Numbered from the stretch's first letter, positions 35,272 to 44,101 are shown. The stretch is DNA of 64,000 nt from [Clostridium] aerotolerans DSM 5434 (GCF_000687555.1 NZ_JHWJ01000004.1:124001-188000), one strand, 5' to 3'. Numbers and translations are program-made. Notes: generated by a model from the sequence alone, not told the origin.

Positions 35272-36642
35272 TTGAAACAGGACATAAAACAGGTTTTAAA
35301 TTACGACGTAGTTATCATCGGCGGAGGTCCTGCTGGCACAGCAGCGGCCATTGCCAGTGCCAGAAACGGAGCCAGGACGCTTCTGGTGGAGCAATATGGC
35401 TGTCTGGGCGGAATGCTGACAATGGGCGGAACTGGTCCCCAGATGACCTTTCATGCCGGAAGCACACAGGTGGTCCGTGGGATTGCGGAGGAGATCGTGG
35501 AACGTATGGTAAAAGAAGGATTTTCTCCGGGCCATATGGAGGACTTTGTGGGTTACGCCAGTTCAGTAACTCCTTTTGATGCGGAAGGAATGAAGCTGAT
35601 ATTAGAAACCATGGTGAAGGAAGCGGGAGCTGATCTGCTGTATCATACCGTTTACACTGGATGTGAGCGGGAGGACCGCAGGATCAGTAAGGTGCATCTA
35701 TATGGAAAACAGGGATTTTTTGATGTGACTGGAACGATTTTCATCGACGCATCAGCAGATGGCGATCTCGCCGTACATGCGGGGATTGAAAGCGTATACG
35801 GAAGAGAAGAGGATCATCTTGCCCAGCCCATGACAATGAACGTCAAGGTACAGAATGTGGATAGGGAAAAGGTGATTGAATACGTAAAGCAGAATTCGGA
35901 TGACATGCTCTCAACCATTCCGTTTGACCGTCTGGAGCTGATTCCAAGAAGCGGAGTGCAGGGAGCATATTCTGTAATCAGAAAGGCAAAGGAATCAGGA
36001 GAATTCCCCATTGACAGGGATATGGTGCTGTGCTTTGAGACCAATAATCTGGGAGAATATATTCTTAACATGTCACGGATCAAGAGGAAAAGTCCGTTGA
36101 ATTCCTTTGATTTAACGGAGGCAGAAATAGAAGGAAGAAAACAGGCTCATATAATTGTAAACCTCATGAGAAAATATGTACCGGGATTTGAACAGGCGGT
36201 CATCGTGGCTACTGGACCCCATATTGGCGTGCGGGAAAGCCGAAAAATCAATGGCGCATATAAGCTTACCGCTTCCGATCTGCTTCAGAATAAGATGTTT
36301 GAAGATGCCATTGCTATGGGCGGTTATCCGATTGACCTCCATTCGCCTGACGGAGAGGAGACAAAGCATTATCATTTAAAACGGGGAAGCTGGTATTCCA
36401 TTCCATACCGCTGCCTGTATACCAATGAGCTGGATAATCTTCTGGTAACCGGCAGGTGTATGAGCGCCACTCATGAAGCCTGTGGGGCAGTCCGTGTGAC
36501 GCCCATACTAATGGCCATCAGCCAGGGGGCCGGAACTGCGGCAGCTCTTGCAGCCGGTCAGGAGTGTAGTGTGGCGGAAATTGATGTGGAACAGCTTAGA
36601 GAAATTTTAAAGACCCAGGGGGCATTTCTTGACCCTTATTAA
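35272..36642 (+). CDS. FAD-dependent oxidoreductase of the carbohydrate locus
   Basis: The likely start is TTG 35272, because AAAGGAGGG lies just upstream; the in-frame ATG at 35245 has no ribosome-binding site and would run through it. 456 residues with an N-terminal dinucleotide-binding motif VVIIGGGPAGTAAAIA and the C-terminal FAD motif NLLVTGRCMSATHEA followed by GAGTAAALAA. This matches the FAD_oxidored (PF12831-type) family often found in polysaccharide-use clusters. Substrate unknown; it may oxidise or reduce a lyase product. Last gene of the locus; its stop is 6 bases from the right-hand inverted repeat. Confidence 0.8.
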   Translation: MKQDIKQVLNYDVVIIGGGPAGTAAAIASARNGARTLLVEQYGCLGGMLTMGGTGPQMTFHAGSTQVVRGIAEEIVERMVKEGFSPGHMEDFVGYASSVTPFDAEGMKLILETMVKEAGADLLYHTVYTGCEREDRRISKVHLYGKQGFFDVTGTIFIDASADGDLAVHAGIESVYGREEDHLAQPMTMNVKVQNVDREKVIEYVKQNSDDMLSTIPFDRLELIPRSGVQGAYSVIRKAKESGEFPIDRDMVLCFETNNLGEYILNMSRIKRKSPLNSFDLTEAEIEGRKQAHIIVNLMRKYVPGFEQAVIVATGPHIGVRESRKINGAYKLTASDLLQNKMFEDAIAMGGYPIDLHSPDGEETKHYHLKRGSWYSIPYRCLYTNELDNLLVTGRCMSATHEACGAVRVTPILMAISQGAGTAAALAAGQECSVAEIDVEQLREILKTQGAFLDPY

Positions 36643-36648
36643 TGCAGT

Positions 36649-36668
36649 CCCCTACCCCATAGACAAAC
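36649..36668 (-). repeat. 20-bp inverted repeat, right copy
   Basis: Exact reverse complement of 26241-26260. It lies 6 bases after the FAD oxidoreductase stop codon and directly 3' (minus strand) of a transposase remnant. Confidence 0.85.
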
Positions 36669-36818
36669 TGATATTTACTTTGCAGTTGTCTTCAAGTTCC
36701 CGAAGTGACATATATCCGCTTGTCATAAAACCGGATCACAAATATCAAAAAAATCTGAAATAAACATTGGCAAAATACCCTGTTTTGTTCTATTGTAAGA
36801 TGTGGTTTGATTTTTCAT
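36649..36818 (-). pseudogene. IS1182-type transposase remnant, right side of the carbohydrate locus
   Basis: On the minus strand an ATG at 36818 opens SYNRTKQGILPMFISDFFDI then CDPVL and a stop. A frame shift and apparent deletion lead to GFMTSGYMSLRELEDNCKVN, then a stop. Both pieces match the N-terminus of Lachnospiraceae IS1182-family transposases, where about 40-50 residues normally lie between them. The catalytic domain is gone. With the flanking 20-mer this occupies about half of the 366-base gap before the next gene; the rest holds a terminator (36839-36886). Confidence 0.78.
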
Positions 36819-36838
36819 ATTCAGTTAAATATTACCAC

Positions 36839-36886
36839 AAAAGAGGAATTCCAACTCATTAACTATGAGTCGAAATTCCTCTTTTT
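36839..36886. terminator. Bidirectional terminator
   Basis: 12-bp stem AAAAGAGGAATT / AATTCCTCTTTT enclosing a second inverted repeat ACTCAT / ATGAGT, followed by TT. It can end transcripts from either side of the gap between the carbohydrate locus and the minus-strand dehydrogenase gene. Confidence 0.75.
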
Positions 36887-37008
36887 AATTTGGCTGTTTT
36901 TCACAGCCCCTTTTTCTATATCATCTACATTTTTATTCATTTAGTTCGTTTAAGTAATCTACAGCTTCAAGATTATTCAGTAACTTGATTCAGCTTTTAT
37001 GATTACTA

Positions 37009-38421
37009 TTAAGATACAATTTTATTAAGAATACTTCTAGCCACACTAATCCCATTAGCAGATGCCTGCTGTAACCCTCTGGTCACAGACGCTCCATCTC
37101 CAATGGCTCTAAGTCCTTCCACACTGGTCTCAAAGTCAGCATTCACAACAACCTTATTGGAATAGAACTTAACCTCAACTCCATATAATAAAGTCTCATC
37201 GCTGGCGATACCTGGAGTTACCTTATCAAGAGCTAAAAGCATCTCTTTTATGTCAACCATAATACGGTGAGGGAATACTAAGGATAAGTCTCCCGGTACG
37301 GCATCCTTTAAGGTAGGGATGATATTATTTCTGCATAATCTCTCCTCTGTGGTTCTTCTTCCTCTCTGGAAGTCGCCGAAGGTCTGAACCAGAATCTTGC
37401 CATCGCAGAGCATGTTGCTGAGCTGGGCGATGTGCTTGCCGTATTCAATTGGGGTCTTAAATGGTTTTGTAAAGTTCTTGGAAACAAGAATGGCGAAGTT
37501 TGTGTTGTTCGTCTTGAATTCCTGGGATTTATAAGCATGACCGTTGACAACGGCCAGTCCATTTTCATAATATTCTGTGGCTACCTCGCCGGAAGGGTTG
37601 GTACAGAAGGTACGCACCTTGTCGTCAAAGGTAGGAGTGTAATACACAAGCTTGGCTTCGTAAAGGTTCTTATTTAAAAACTCCATGACCTCGTCCCGGA
37701 CTTCTACCCGGACACCGATGTCTACGGTTCCAACCATTGTTTCAATGTTATGATGATTGCAGATGTGGCTGAACCAGTCAGAGCCTTCCCGTCCGATGGC
37801 AGACACGATTTCGTCTGCATAAATGGTCTCGTCCTTATCGGTAATAATGCCTTTTGCCTTATTATCTTCAATGATAATATCCTTTACCATGGTGTTAAAG
37901 GCCATCTCCACGCCCTGTTCCAGTAAATGCTCCTGAAGGCGGGTATAGATCTTATAGCCCTCTTCCGTACCCAAATGGCGGATAGGACACTCAATCAGCT
38001 TTAAATTGGCATTGATGGCACTTCGGCGGATTTCCTGGATCTCCTTTTGCTTGTCAACGCCGTAGACATTTTCATCTGCGCCGAATTTCAGATAGATATT
38101 ATCGGATTCTTTTAACAGCTCCACGGTTTTATCGTATCCTAAAATCTCCGGAAGATTGCCTCCCACATCAGGAGATAAAGAAAGCTTTCCGTCAGAGAAT
38201 GCTCCGGCTCCTGCAAAGCCTGTGGTAATGGAGCAAGGCTTACAGCCAACGCATGTCTTGGTGGTACGCTTTGGACACATCCGTTTTTCAATGGGGCGTC
38301 CCTTTTCAATCATAAGTATCTTAAGTTCCGGTTTCTTCTCAATCAGTTCATAGGCACAGAAAATGCCGGAGGGGCCTGCACCAATGATGATCACATCGTA
38401 TTTTTTGTTTGCATCCTTCAT
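37009..38421 (-). CDS. NAD(P)/FAD-dependent dehydrogenase (COG2509-like)
   Basis: Start set at the ATG at 38421, 8 bases after AAGGAG; upstream GTG/ATG codons overlap that site. 470 residues: FAD-binding YDVIIIGAGPSGIFCAYEL, a cysteine-rich insert CVGCKPC following KRTTKTC, GAGAFSDGKLSLSP, and the C-terminal motif LRAIGDGASVTRGLQQASANG. It belongs to a widespread, poorly characterised family of FAD-dependent dehydrogenases. The cysteine cluster could bind a metal or take part in redox chemistry (inference). Substrate unknown; monocistronic. Confidence 0.82.
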   Translation of the reverse strand: MKDANKKYDVIIIGAGPSGIFCAYELIEKKPELKILMIEKGRPIEKRMCPKRTTKTCVGCKPCSITTGFAGAGAFSDGKLSLSPDVGGNLPEILGYDKTVELLKESDNIYLKFGADENVYGVDKQKEIQEIRRSAINANLKLIECPIRHLGTEEGYKIYTRLQEHLLEQGVEMAFNTMVKDIIIEDNKAKGIITDKDETIYADEIVSAIGREGSDWFSHICNHHNIETMVGTVDIGVRVEVRDEVMEFLNKNLYEAKLVYYTPTFDDKVRTFCTNPSGEVATEYYENGLAVVNGHAYKSQEFKTNNTNFAILVSKNFTKPFKTPIEYGKHIAQLSNMLCDGKILVQTFGDFQRGRRTTEERLCRNNIIPTLKDAVPGDLSLVFPHRIMVDIKEMLLALDKVTPGIASDETLLYGVEVKFYSNKVVVNADFETSVEGLRAIGDGASVTRGLQQASANGISVARSILNKIVS

Positions 38422-38580
38422 GAACATCACTCCTTTTTCCTTCTAACCCTTAGAAACAGCCATCACGCAGCCGGCGGAAATAACAACCGAATTTGAACTT
38501 ATATAAGCGCAACGGTATCATTTTATCATAATGGAGACAGGAATTACAAGGGATAAGATATTAAATATTCATTGATAGCC

Positions 38581-38656
38581 TTTACATCTTTTTTTGAAAC
38601 TGTTAGAATAATAAATGCAGCGTTAGATCCCCCTATGGTGAAAATCTAGCGCTTTT
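38581..38656 (+). promoter_or_regulatory. pth-mfd promoter and 5' hairpin
   Basis: TTTACA (38581-38586), 17-base spacer, TAGAAT (38604-38609). Immediately at the predicted RNA 5' end is a 9-bp stem GCGTTAGAT / ATCTAGCGC (one G-U) followed by TTTTC (38620-38656). The hairpin could stabilise the transcript or act as a weak attenuator. Confidence 0.6.
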
Positions 38657-38728
38657 CGGGCGTTCCAAAGCCAGAAATGTCATGAATTAAAAATACCGTT
38701 AATATAGAGAATAATAAGGAGAATCATC

Positions 38729-39295
38729 ATGTATATCATCGCAGGATTAGGAAACCCATCGAGAGAATATGAAAAGACCAGACACAATGTCGGTTTTGAA
38801 GCCATTGATTTTCTGGCGGACAAACTGGGGATTTTAGTAACGGATAAAAAGCACCGGGCATTTAGCGGTATGGGAATGATTGGAACGGAAAAGGTGATTT
38901 TATCAAAACCCCAGACTTACATGAATTTAAGCGGAGAAAGCATTGGTTCCATGGCAGACTATTATAAGGTAGAGCCGGACCACATTATAGTCATCTGCGA
39001 TGACATCAATTTAGAAGAAGGACAGCTTAGAATTCGGGCCAAAGGAAGTGCCGGAGGCCATAATGGTCTTAAAAATATCATCAGCCATTTAGGAACCCAG
39101 GAGTTTTTAAGAATCCGGGTGGGAGTGGGAGAAAAGCCAAAGGAGATGGACCTGGCGGACTATGTTCTCGGACGTTTTCCAAAGGCTCAGGAAGCCATCA
39201 TGGAAGAAGCGTATGGGGCGGCAGCCGAAGCTTCCATTATGATAGTGTCAGACGGAGCAGATGCTGCGATGAATCAGTATAACAGAAAGAAATAA
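38729..39295 (+). CDS. pth: Peptidyl-tRNA hydrolase
   Basis: 188 residues, full length. Catalytic His in EKTRHNVGFEAIDFLA; conserved KPQTYMNLSGES, VICDDINLEEGQLRIR and KGSAGGHNGLKNI. It releases peptides from peptidyl-tRNA dropped by ribosomes. Directly upstream of mfd (9-base gap), the conserved pth-mfd order of Firmicutes. Confidence 0.96.
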   Translation: MYIIAGLGNPSREYEKTRHNVGFEAIDFLADKLGILVTDKKHRAFSGMGMIGTEKVILSKPQTYMNLSGESIGSMADYYKVEPDHIIVICDDINLEEGQLRIRAKGSAGGHNGLKNIISHLGTQEFLRIRVGVGEKPKEMDLADYVLGRFPKAQEAIMEEAYGAAAEASIMIVSDGADAAMNQYNRKK

Positions 39296-39304
39296 GGAGA
39301 CTTC

Positions 39305-42300
39305 ATGAGCGGATTATTTGAAAAACCATTGAGGGAGCTTAAGGACTTTGAAGACCTCTCAAAAGATCTGGAAAAAAAGGCCGGTCCCATAGGGGCGAGC
39401 GGCTGCATGGATTCCCAAAAGGTTCACTTGATGTACGAAGCAGCAAAGAATGCTGGAATGAAGCTGGTGGTGACCTATGATGATACCAGAGCCAGAGAGA
39501 TTTTTGAGGATTTAAGCTATTTTGATACAAATGTGTGGTTATATCCGGCCAGAGATCTTCTGTTTTTCAATGCCGATATCCATGGAAACCTTCTTACCAA
39601 GCAGCGTATGACCGTATTCCGCCGCCTGATGGAGGAAAACACCGGCTGGATCGTTACCACCATTGACGGACTTATGGATCATCTGCTTCCTTTAAAGTAT
39701 CTGAAAAATCAGGTGCTTTCCGTAAAGAGCGGCCAGACCATTGAGGTAGAGACCTGGAAAAAGCGTCTGGGAGAGCTTGGGTACGAGCGAATGGGACAGG
39801 TGGACGGTATGGGACAGTTCTCCATCCGAGGCGGTATCATCGATGTATTCCCGCTGACAGAAGAGCTTCCCGTCCGAATCGAGCTTTGGGATGACGAAGT
39901 GGATTCCATTCGTACCTTTGACTTGGAAAGCCAGAGATCCATTGACCAGCTGGAAGAAATTCAGATTTATCCTGCCACGGAGATGACACTGACAAAGACT
40001 CAGATCGAAGATGGAATTGAGGCAATCCAAAAGGAAATAAAAAAATATGAAAAAGACTTAAAAGCCCAGACAAAGGTGGAGGAAGCCCTGCGGATCCGCT
40101 CTATTATCAATGAGCTGTTAGAAGGGCTTAAGGAAGGCTTTAAGCAGCAGGGACTTGACGGCTATATCCATTATTTCTGCCCGGACAGCGTTTCTTTTTT
40201 TGACTATTTTGAAAAAGATAGTACCGCAGTGTTCTTAGATGAGCCGGAGCGGTTAAAGGAAAAAGGGGAAACCGTGGAAATGGAATTCAGGGAGAGCATG
40301 ATCCATCGTTTAAACAATGGATACCTACTTCCCGGACAGACCGGTCTCCTTTTTACGGCTAAGGAAATGCTTGCAAGAACCCAGACTGGAACCACAGTCT
40401 ATTTAACCGGTCTGGAACAAAAGCTCACTGGCTTCGCTGTCAGGAACCGTTACAGCTTTCAGGTGAAAAATGTAAGTGCCTACCAAAATGGCTTTGAGCT
40501 TTTAATCAAGGACTTAAGCAGATGGAAAAAGGAAGGCTACCGGGTCGTCCTTTTATCAGCCTCCAGAACCAGGGCAAGCCGCCTTGCCGGTGATTTAAGA
40601 GAGTATGATTTAAGAGCCTACTGCCCCGATGACAGCGGAGAAGACAGAGAGGTAAAGCCAGGAGAGATTCTGGTCACTTACGGTAAGCTTCACCGCGGCT
40701 TTGAGTATCCCATGATTAAATTCATCGTCATTACAGAAGGCGATATGTTTGGGGGAGAAAAAAAGAAGCGAAAGCGGAAAAAGACCACCTACGAAGGCAC
40801 CAAAATCCAGAACTTCTCCGAATTATCCGTAGGCGATTATGTAGTCCATGAGGATCACGGCCTTGGAGTTTACCGTGGAATTGAAAAAATTGAGCAGGAT
40901 GGCGTTATCAAGGACTACCTAAAGGTACAATATGCGGACAACGGAAACCTATATCTTCCTGCCACCAGACTGGACGGAATCCAGAAATACGCCGGAGCAG
41001 ATGCCAAAAAACCGAAGCTTAACCGCTTAGGCGGCGAGCAGTGGAACAAGACAAAGACAAGAGTCAAGAGCGCGGTCAAAGAGATCGCAAAGGACCTTGT
41101 CATGCTCTATGCAGCAAGACAGGAGACCCATGGCTTCCAGTACGGCGGAGATACGGTCTGGCAAAAGGAATTCGAAGAAATGTTTCCCTATGAGGAGACC
41201 GATGACCAGTGGGATGCCATTGAAGCCACCAAGGGCGACATGGAAAGTAAGAAGATCATGGATCGTCTTATTTGCGGTGACGTAGGCTACGGAAAGACAG
41301 AGATCGCCTTAAGAGCTGCATTTAAAGCCGTCCAGGATGGAAAACAGGTGGTCTATCTGGTTCCTACCACCATTTTGGCCCAGCAGCATTATAATACCTT
41401 TGCCCAGAGAATGAAGGACTTCCCCATCCGGGTGGACTTGATGTCAAGATTCCGTACCCCGGGACAGATAAAGAAGACCATCGAGGATTTAAAACGGGGC
41501 ATGGTAGACATTGTAGTGGGAACTCACCGGGTCCTGTCAAAGGATATACAGTTTAAAGACCTGGGACTTCTTATTATAGATGAGGAACAGCGCTTTGGAG
41601 TGACTCATAAAGAAAAGATCAAGCAGCTAAAGGAAAATATCGACGTTCTCACCTTGACAGCGACTCCTATTCCAAGAACACTGCACATGAGCCTGGTAGG
41701 AATCCGTGATATGAGCGTGTTAGAGGAACCGCCGGTAGACCGTATGCCCATTCAGACCTACGTCATGGAACACAACGATGAGATGGTCCGTGAAGCCATT
41801 CACCGGGAGCTTTCCAGAGACGGACAGGTGTATTATGTATACAATCGTGTCAGCAACATTGATGAGGTGGCGAACCACATCGCAAAGCTGGTGCCGGAAG
41901 CCAATGTGACCTTTGCCCATGGCCAGATGCATGAGCATGAGCTGGAAAAAATCATGTTTGATTTTGTAAATGGTGAAATTGATGTCCTGGTCTGCACCAC
42001 CATCATTGAAACAGGTCTCGATATCCCCAATGCCAATACCATGATCATACAGGATGCGGACCGTATGGGCTTATCCCAGCTCTATCAGCTCAGAGGCCGG
42101 GTCGGGCGCTCCAGCCGTATTTCCTATGCATTTTTAATGTATAAACGAGATAAGCTTTTAAAGGAAGAGGCGGAAAAGCGCCTCCAGGCCATTCGAGAAT
42201 TTACAGAGCTTGGCTCAGGAATCAAGATCGCCATGCGTGACTTAGAAATCCGTGGAGCCGGCAATGTGCTGGGCGCAGAACAGCACGGGCATATGGAAGC

Positions 42301-42844
42301 TGTTGGATATGACCTTTACTGTAAGCTCTTAAATCAGGCTGTATTGGAGTTAAAGGGAGAGCGAAAGGAAGAGGAAACCTACAATACTGTGGTGGACTGC
42401 GACATTGATGCCTACATCCCAACTTCCTATATTAAGAATGAATATCAGAAGCTTGATATCTATAAGCGCATTTCCGGCATTGAGAATGAAGAGGAATACA
42501 TGGATATGCAGGATGAGCTGATGGACCGTTTTGGAGATATCCCAAAGCCGGTTGAGAATCTATTAAAGGTTGCGGCCTTAAAAGCACTGGCTCACAGCGC
42601 CTTTGTAACAGAGGTGAATATAAACAGGCAGGAAGTCCGTCTTACCATGTACAAGAATGCCCGCCTGAAGGTAGAGGGAATTCCAAAGATCGTGGAGCAG
42701 TACCGTGGAGATTTAAAATTCCTCATGGGCGAAGAACCAAGGTTTACCTATTTGGATCGAAAGAAAAATCTGTCTTCAGATACCATGATAGGCCAAGCGG
42801 AAGTGTTATTGAAGCAGATTGGTGAGTTGTCTGAAAAAAACTAG
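39305..42844 (+). CDS. mfd: Transcription-repair coupling factor
   Basis: 1179 residues, normal length. UvrB-homology N-terminal region, RNA-polymerase-interacting domain (ELSVGDYVVHEDHGLGVYRG), then RecG-like translocase motors with Walker A GDVGYGKTEIALRAA, DEEQ box LIIDEEQRFG, TATPIPRTLHMS, and motif VI QLRGRVGRSSR, and a C-terminal regulatory domain. Mfd removes RNA polymerase stalled at DNA lesions and recruits UvrA. Probably co-transcribed with pth. Confidence 0.97.
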   Translation: MSGLFEKPLRELKDFEDLSKDLEKKAGPIGASGCMDSQKVHLMYEAAKNAGMKLVVTYDDTRAREIFEDLSYFDTNVWLYPARDLLFFNADIHGNLLTKQRMTVFRRLMEENTGWIVTTIDGLMDHLLPLKYLKNQVLSVKSGQTIEVETWKKRLGELGYERMGQVDGMGQFSIRGGIIDVFPLTEELPVRIELWDDEVDSIRTFDLESQRSIDQLEEIQIYPATEMTLTKTQIEDGIEAIQKEIKKYEKDLKAQTKVEEALRIRSIINELLEGLKEGFKQQGLDGYIHYFCPDSVSFFDYFEKDSTAVFLDEPERLKEKGETVEMEFRESMIHRLNNGYLLPGQTGLLFTAKEMLARTQTGTTVYLTGLEQKLTGFAVRNRYSFQVKNVSAYQNGFELLIKDLSRWKKEGYRVVLLSASRTRASRLAGDLREYDLRAYCPDDSGEDREVKPGEILVTYGKLHRGFEYPMIKFIVITEGDMFGGEKKKRKRKKTTYEGTKIQNFSELSVGDYVVHEDHGLGVYRGIEKIEQDGVIKDYLKVQYADNGNLYLPATRLDGIQKYAGADAKKPKLNRLGGEQWNKTKTRVKSAVKEIAKDLVMLYAARQETHGFQYGGDTVWQKEFEEMFPYEETDDQWDAIEATKGDMESKKIMDRLICGDVGYGKTEIALRAAFKAVQDGKQVVYLVPTTILAQQHYNTFAQRMKDFPIRVDLMSRFRTPGQIKKTIEDLKRGMVDIVVGTHRVLSKDIQFKDLGLLIIDEEQRFGVTHKEKIKQLKENIDVLTLTATPIPRTLHMSLVGIRDMSVLEEPPVDRMPIQTYVMEHNDEMVREAIHRELSRDGQVYYVYNRVSNIDEVANHIAKLVPEANVTFAHGQMHEHELEKIMFDFVNGEIDVLVCTTIIETGLDIPNANTMIIQDADRMGLSQLYQLRGRVGRSSRISYAFLMYKRDKLLKEEAEKRLQAIREFTELGSGIKIAMRDLEIRGAGNVLGAEQHGHMEAVGYDLYCKLLNQAVLELKGERKEEETYNTVVDCDIDAYIPTSYIKNEYQKLDIYKRISGIENEEEYMDMQDELMDRFGDIPKPVENLLKVAALKALAHSAFVTEVNINRQEVRLTMYKNARLKVEGIPKIVEQYRGDLKFLMGEEPRFTYLDRKKNLSSDTMIGQAEVLLKQIGELSEKN

Positions 42845-42883
42845 TAAAAACGAAAATTTACCTAAAAATAAAAAGGCGTTTGG

Positions 42884-42912
42884 TTGATTTTTTGGGTATT
42901 TTGTGATATACT
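42884..42912 (+). promoter_or_regulatory. Promoter of the 61-aa gene
   Basis: TTGATT (42884-42889), 17 bases, TATACT (42907-42912) with an upstream TG giving an extended -10. Confidence 0.6.
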
Positions 42913-42987
42913 AATAGTAGAAGAAGGGATTTAGTCCCAGATGCTTTCTTTACTTCAAGATGTTTGTTTCGGAGAAAGGTGGTAGCT

Positions 42988-43173
42988 ATGGACGTATTAA
43001 GTATGTATCTTCTACAAAGAGTATCGGATGAACTGACGATTCAGAGGAATGGTTCTTTTGAGAATCGATTTGTTTCTCCCATTCCTAATAATGCAGCAGC
43101 AAAAGTTGCGCATGAAGGTTATATTACTTCCTCGAAGGAAGTTTCAAACCATGTCAGACAAGGTGATTATTGA
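42988..43173 (+). CDS. Small orphan protein (61 aa), unknown
   Basis: ATG at 42988 is preceded by AAAGGTGG with a 5-base gap; a possible upstream TTG start is less likely. The product is soluble and lacks recognisable motifs. It has its own promoter (42884) and terminator (43233) and no neighbour within the transcript. These signals, rather than homology, support it as a gene. It lies between mfd and spoVT; role unknown. Confidence 0.55.
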   Translation: MDVLSMYLLQRVSDELTIQRNGSFENRFVSPIPNNAAAKVAHEGYITSSKEVSNHVRQGDY

Positions 43174-43232
43174 CCTGGAGCACTAAAAGTCTCTCTTCTA
43201 AAATCTTAAGATTTATAAAAAAATAGAGTAAG

Positions 43233-43273
43233 AATCAGGGTTTGGCCTACTTTTAGGTCCGAACCCTGATTTT
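43233..43273 (+). terminator. Terminator of the 61-aa gene
   Basis: 10-bp stem AATCAGGGTT / AACCCTGATT with a pyrimidine-rich loop, followed by TT. Confidence 0.75.
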
Positions 43274-43278
43274 AAATT

Positions 43279-43307
43279 TTGGGAAAAATGGCAGACTTAA
43301 GTATAAT
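43279..43307 (+). promoter_or_regulatory. spoVT promoter, sigma-A-like
   Basis: TTGGGA (43279-43284), 17 bases, TATAAT (43302-43307). A sigma-G promoter would be expected for spoVT in Bacillus; this looks like a housekeeping promoter, so expression may not be limited to the forespore. Confidence 0.5.
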
Positions 43308-43372
43308 CTTCCTAAATCGTAGCAAAATAATATCAGTGATATTAAAACGTACAAGATGGAGGAATTATAATC

Positions 43373-43921
43373 ATGAAAGCAACTGGCATAGTTAGAAGAA
43401 TTGATGACCTGGGAAGGGTGGTTATACCAAAAGAGATCAGAAGGACACTTCGCTTAAGAGAGGGAACTCCGCTTGAGATATTCACAGACAGAGAAGGAGA
43501 AATTATTCTTAAGAAATACTCCCCAATGGTAGAGCTGACCGCATTCGCTTCCCAGTATGCCGAGGCAATGGCACAGACTACGGGATTAACTGTTTGCATC
43601 AGCGACAGAGACCAGGTCATTGCTGTGGCAGGCGGTTCTAAAAAGGAACTGCTCCAGAAAACGATCAGCAAGCAGTTAGAGACTGTCATTAACGAGCGTA
43701 CCGTAGTACTTGCAGGAAAGGATGAAAAAGGTTTTATCCCCCTGACAGGAGAAGTACTGGAAGGTATTACAGCTCAGGTGATAGCTCCCATCATTTGTGA
43801 GGGAGATGCAATCGGTGCCGTAGCACTTTTAAGCAGAGAGCCAAGAGCACGTTTTGGTGATATGGAGACAAAGCTTGCAACCACGGCTGCCGGGTTCTTA
43901 GGCCGCCAGATGGAAGGATAA
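43373..43921 (+). CDS. spoVT: Stage V sporulation protein T
   Basis: 182 residues. N-terminal AbrB-type swapped-hairpin DNA-binding domain (GIVRRIDDLGRVVIPKEIRR) and a C-terminal GAF-like domain (about 55-178). SpoVT is a forespore transcription factor that modulates sigma-G genes and germination traits. ATG follows GGAGGA. In this strain a small acidic protein gene follows in the same direction, ahead of the terminator. Confidence 0.93.
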   Translation: MKATGIVRRIDDLGRVVIPKEIRRTLRLREGTPLEIFTDREGEIILKKYSPMVELTAFASQYAEAMAQTTGLTVCISDRDQVIAVAGGSKKELLQKTISKQLETVINERTVVLAGKDEKGFIPLTGEVLEGITAQVIAPIICEGDAIGAVALLSREPRARFGDMETKLATTAAGFLGRQMEG

Positions 43922-43957
43922 TAAAATCAGCGATTTAATAGTCAGGAGGTGAAAGAA

Positions 43958-44101
43958 ATGAAAGTATTTATGCCAGAAGAAGATAACTATGACGATGGTG
44001 ATATCCCAGAGGTTGATACGGAACCCTATGAAAATGGTTTTTATATAGAGCCCCTGCCGGAATCCGAGCGCCCCAGACGGGATGGTCCCGGGGGAAATTA
44101 A
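43958..44101 (+). CDS. Small acidic protein (47 aa), unknown
   Basis: An excellent ribosome-binding site (AGGAGGT, 43944-43950, 7 bases before the ATG) precedes a 47-codon frame. It encodes MKVFMPEEDNYDDGDIPEVD... ending ...RPRRDGPGGN. The product is very acidic in its first two thirds, with proline- and arginine-rich C-terminus, and is probably disordered. It lies 36 bases after spoVT and directly before a strong terminator, so it is likely co-transcribed with spoVT. No homologue recognised. Confidence 0.65.
   Translation: MKVFMPEEDNYDDGDIPEVDTEPYENGFYIEPLPESERPRRDGPGGN

Noticed and set aside
37009-38421. Frameshift suspected from several antisense frames over the FAD dehydrogenase
   Set aside because: The coding frame is continuous from FAD motif to C-terminus; the antisense frames are shadows.
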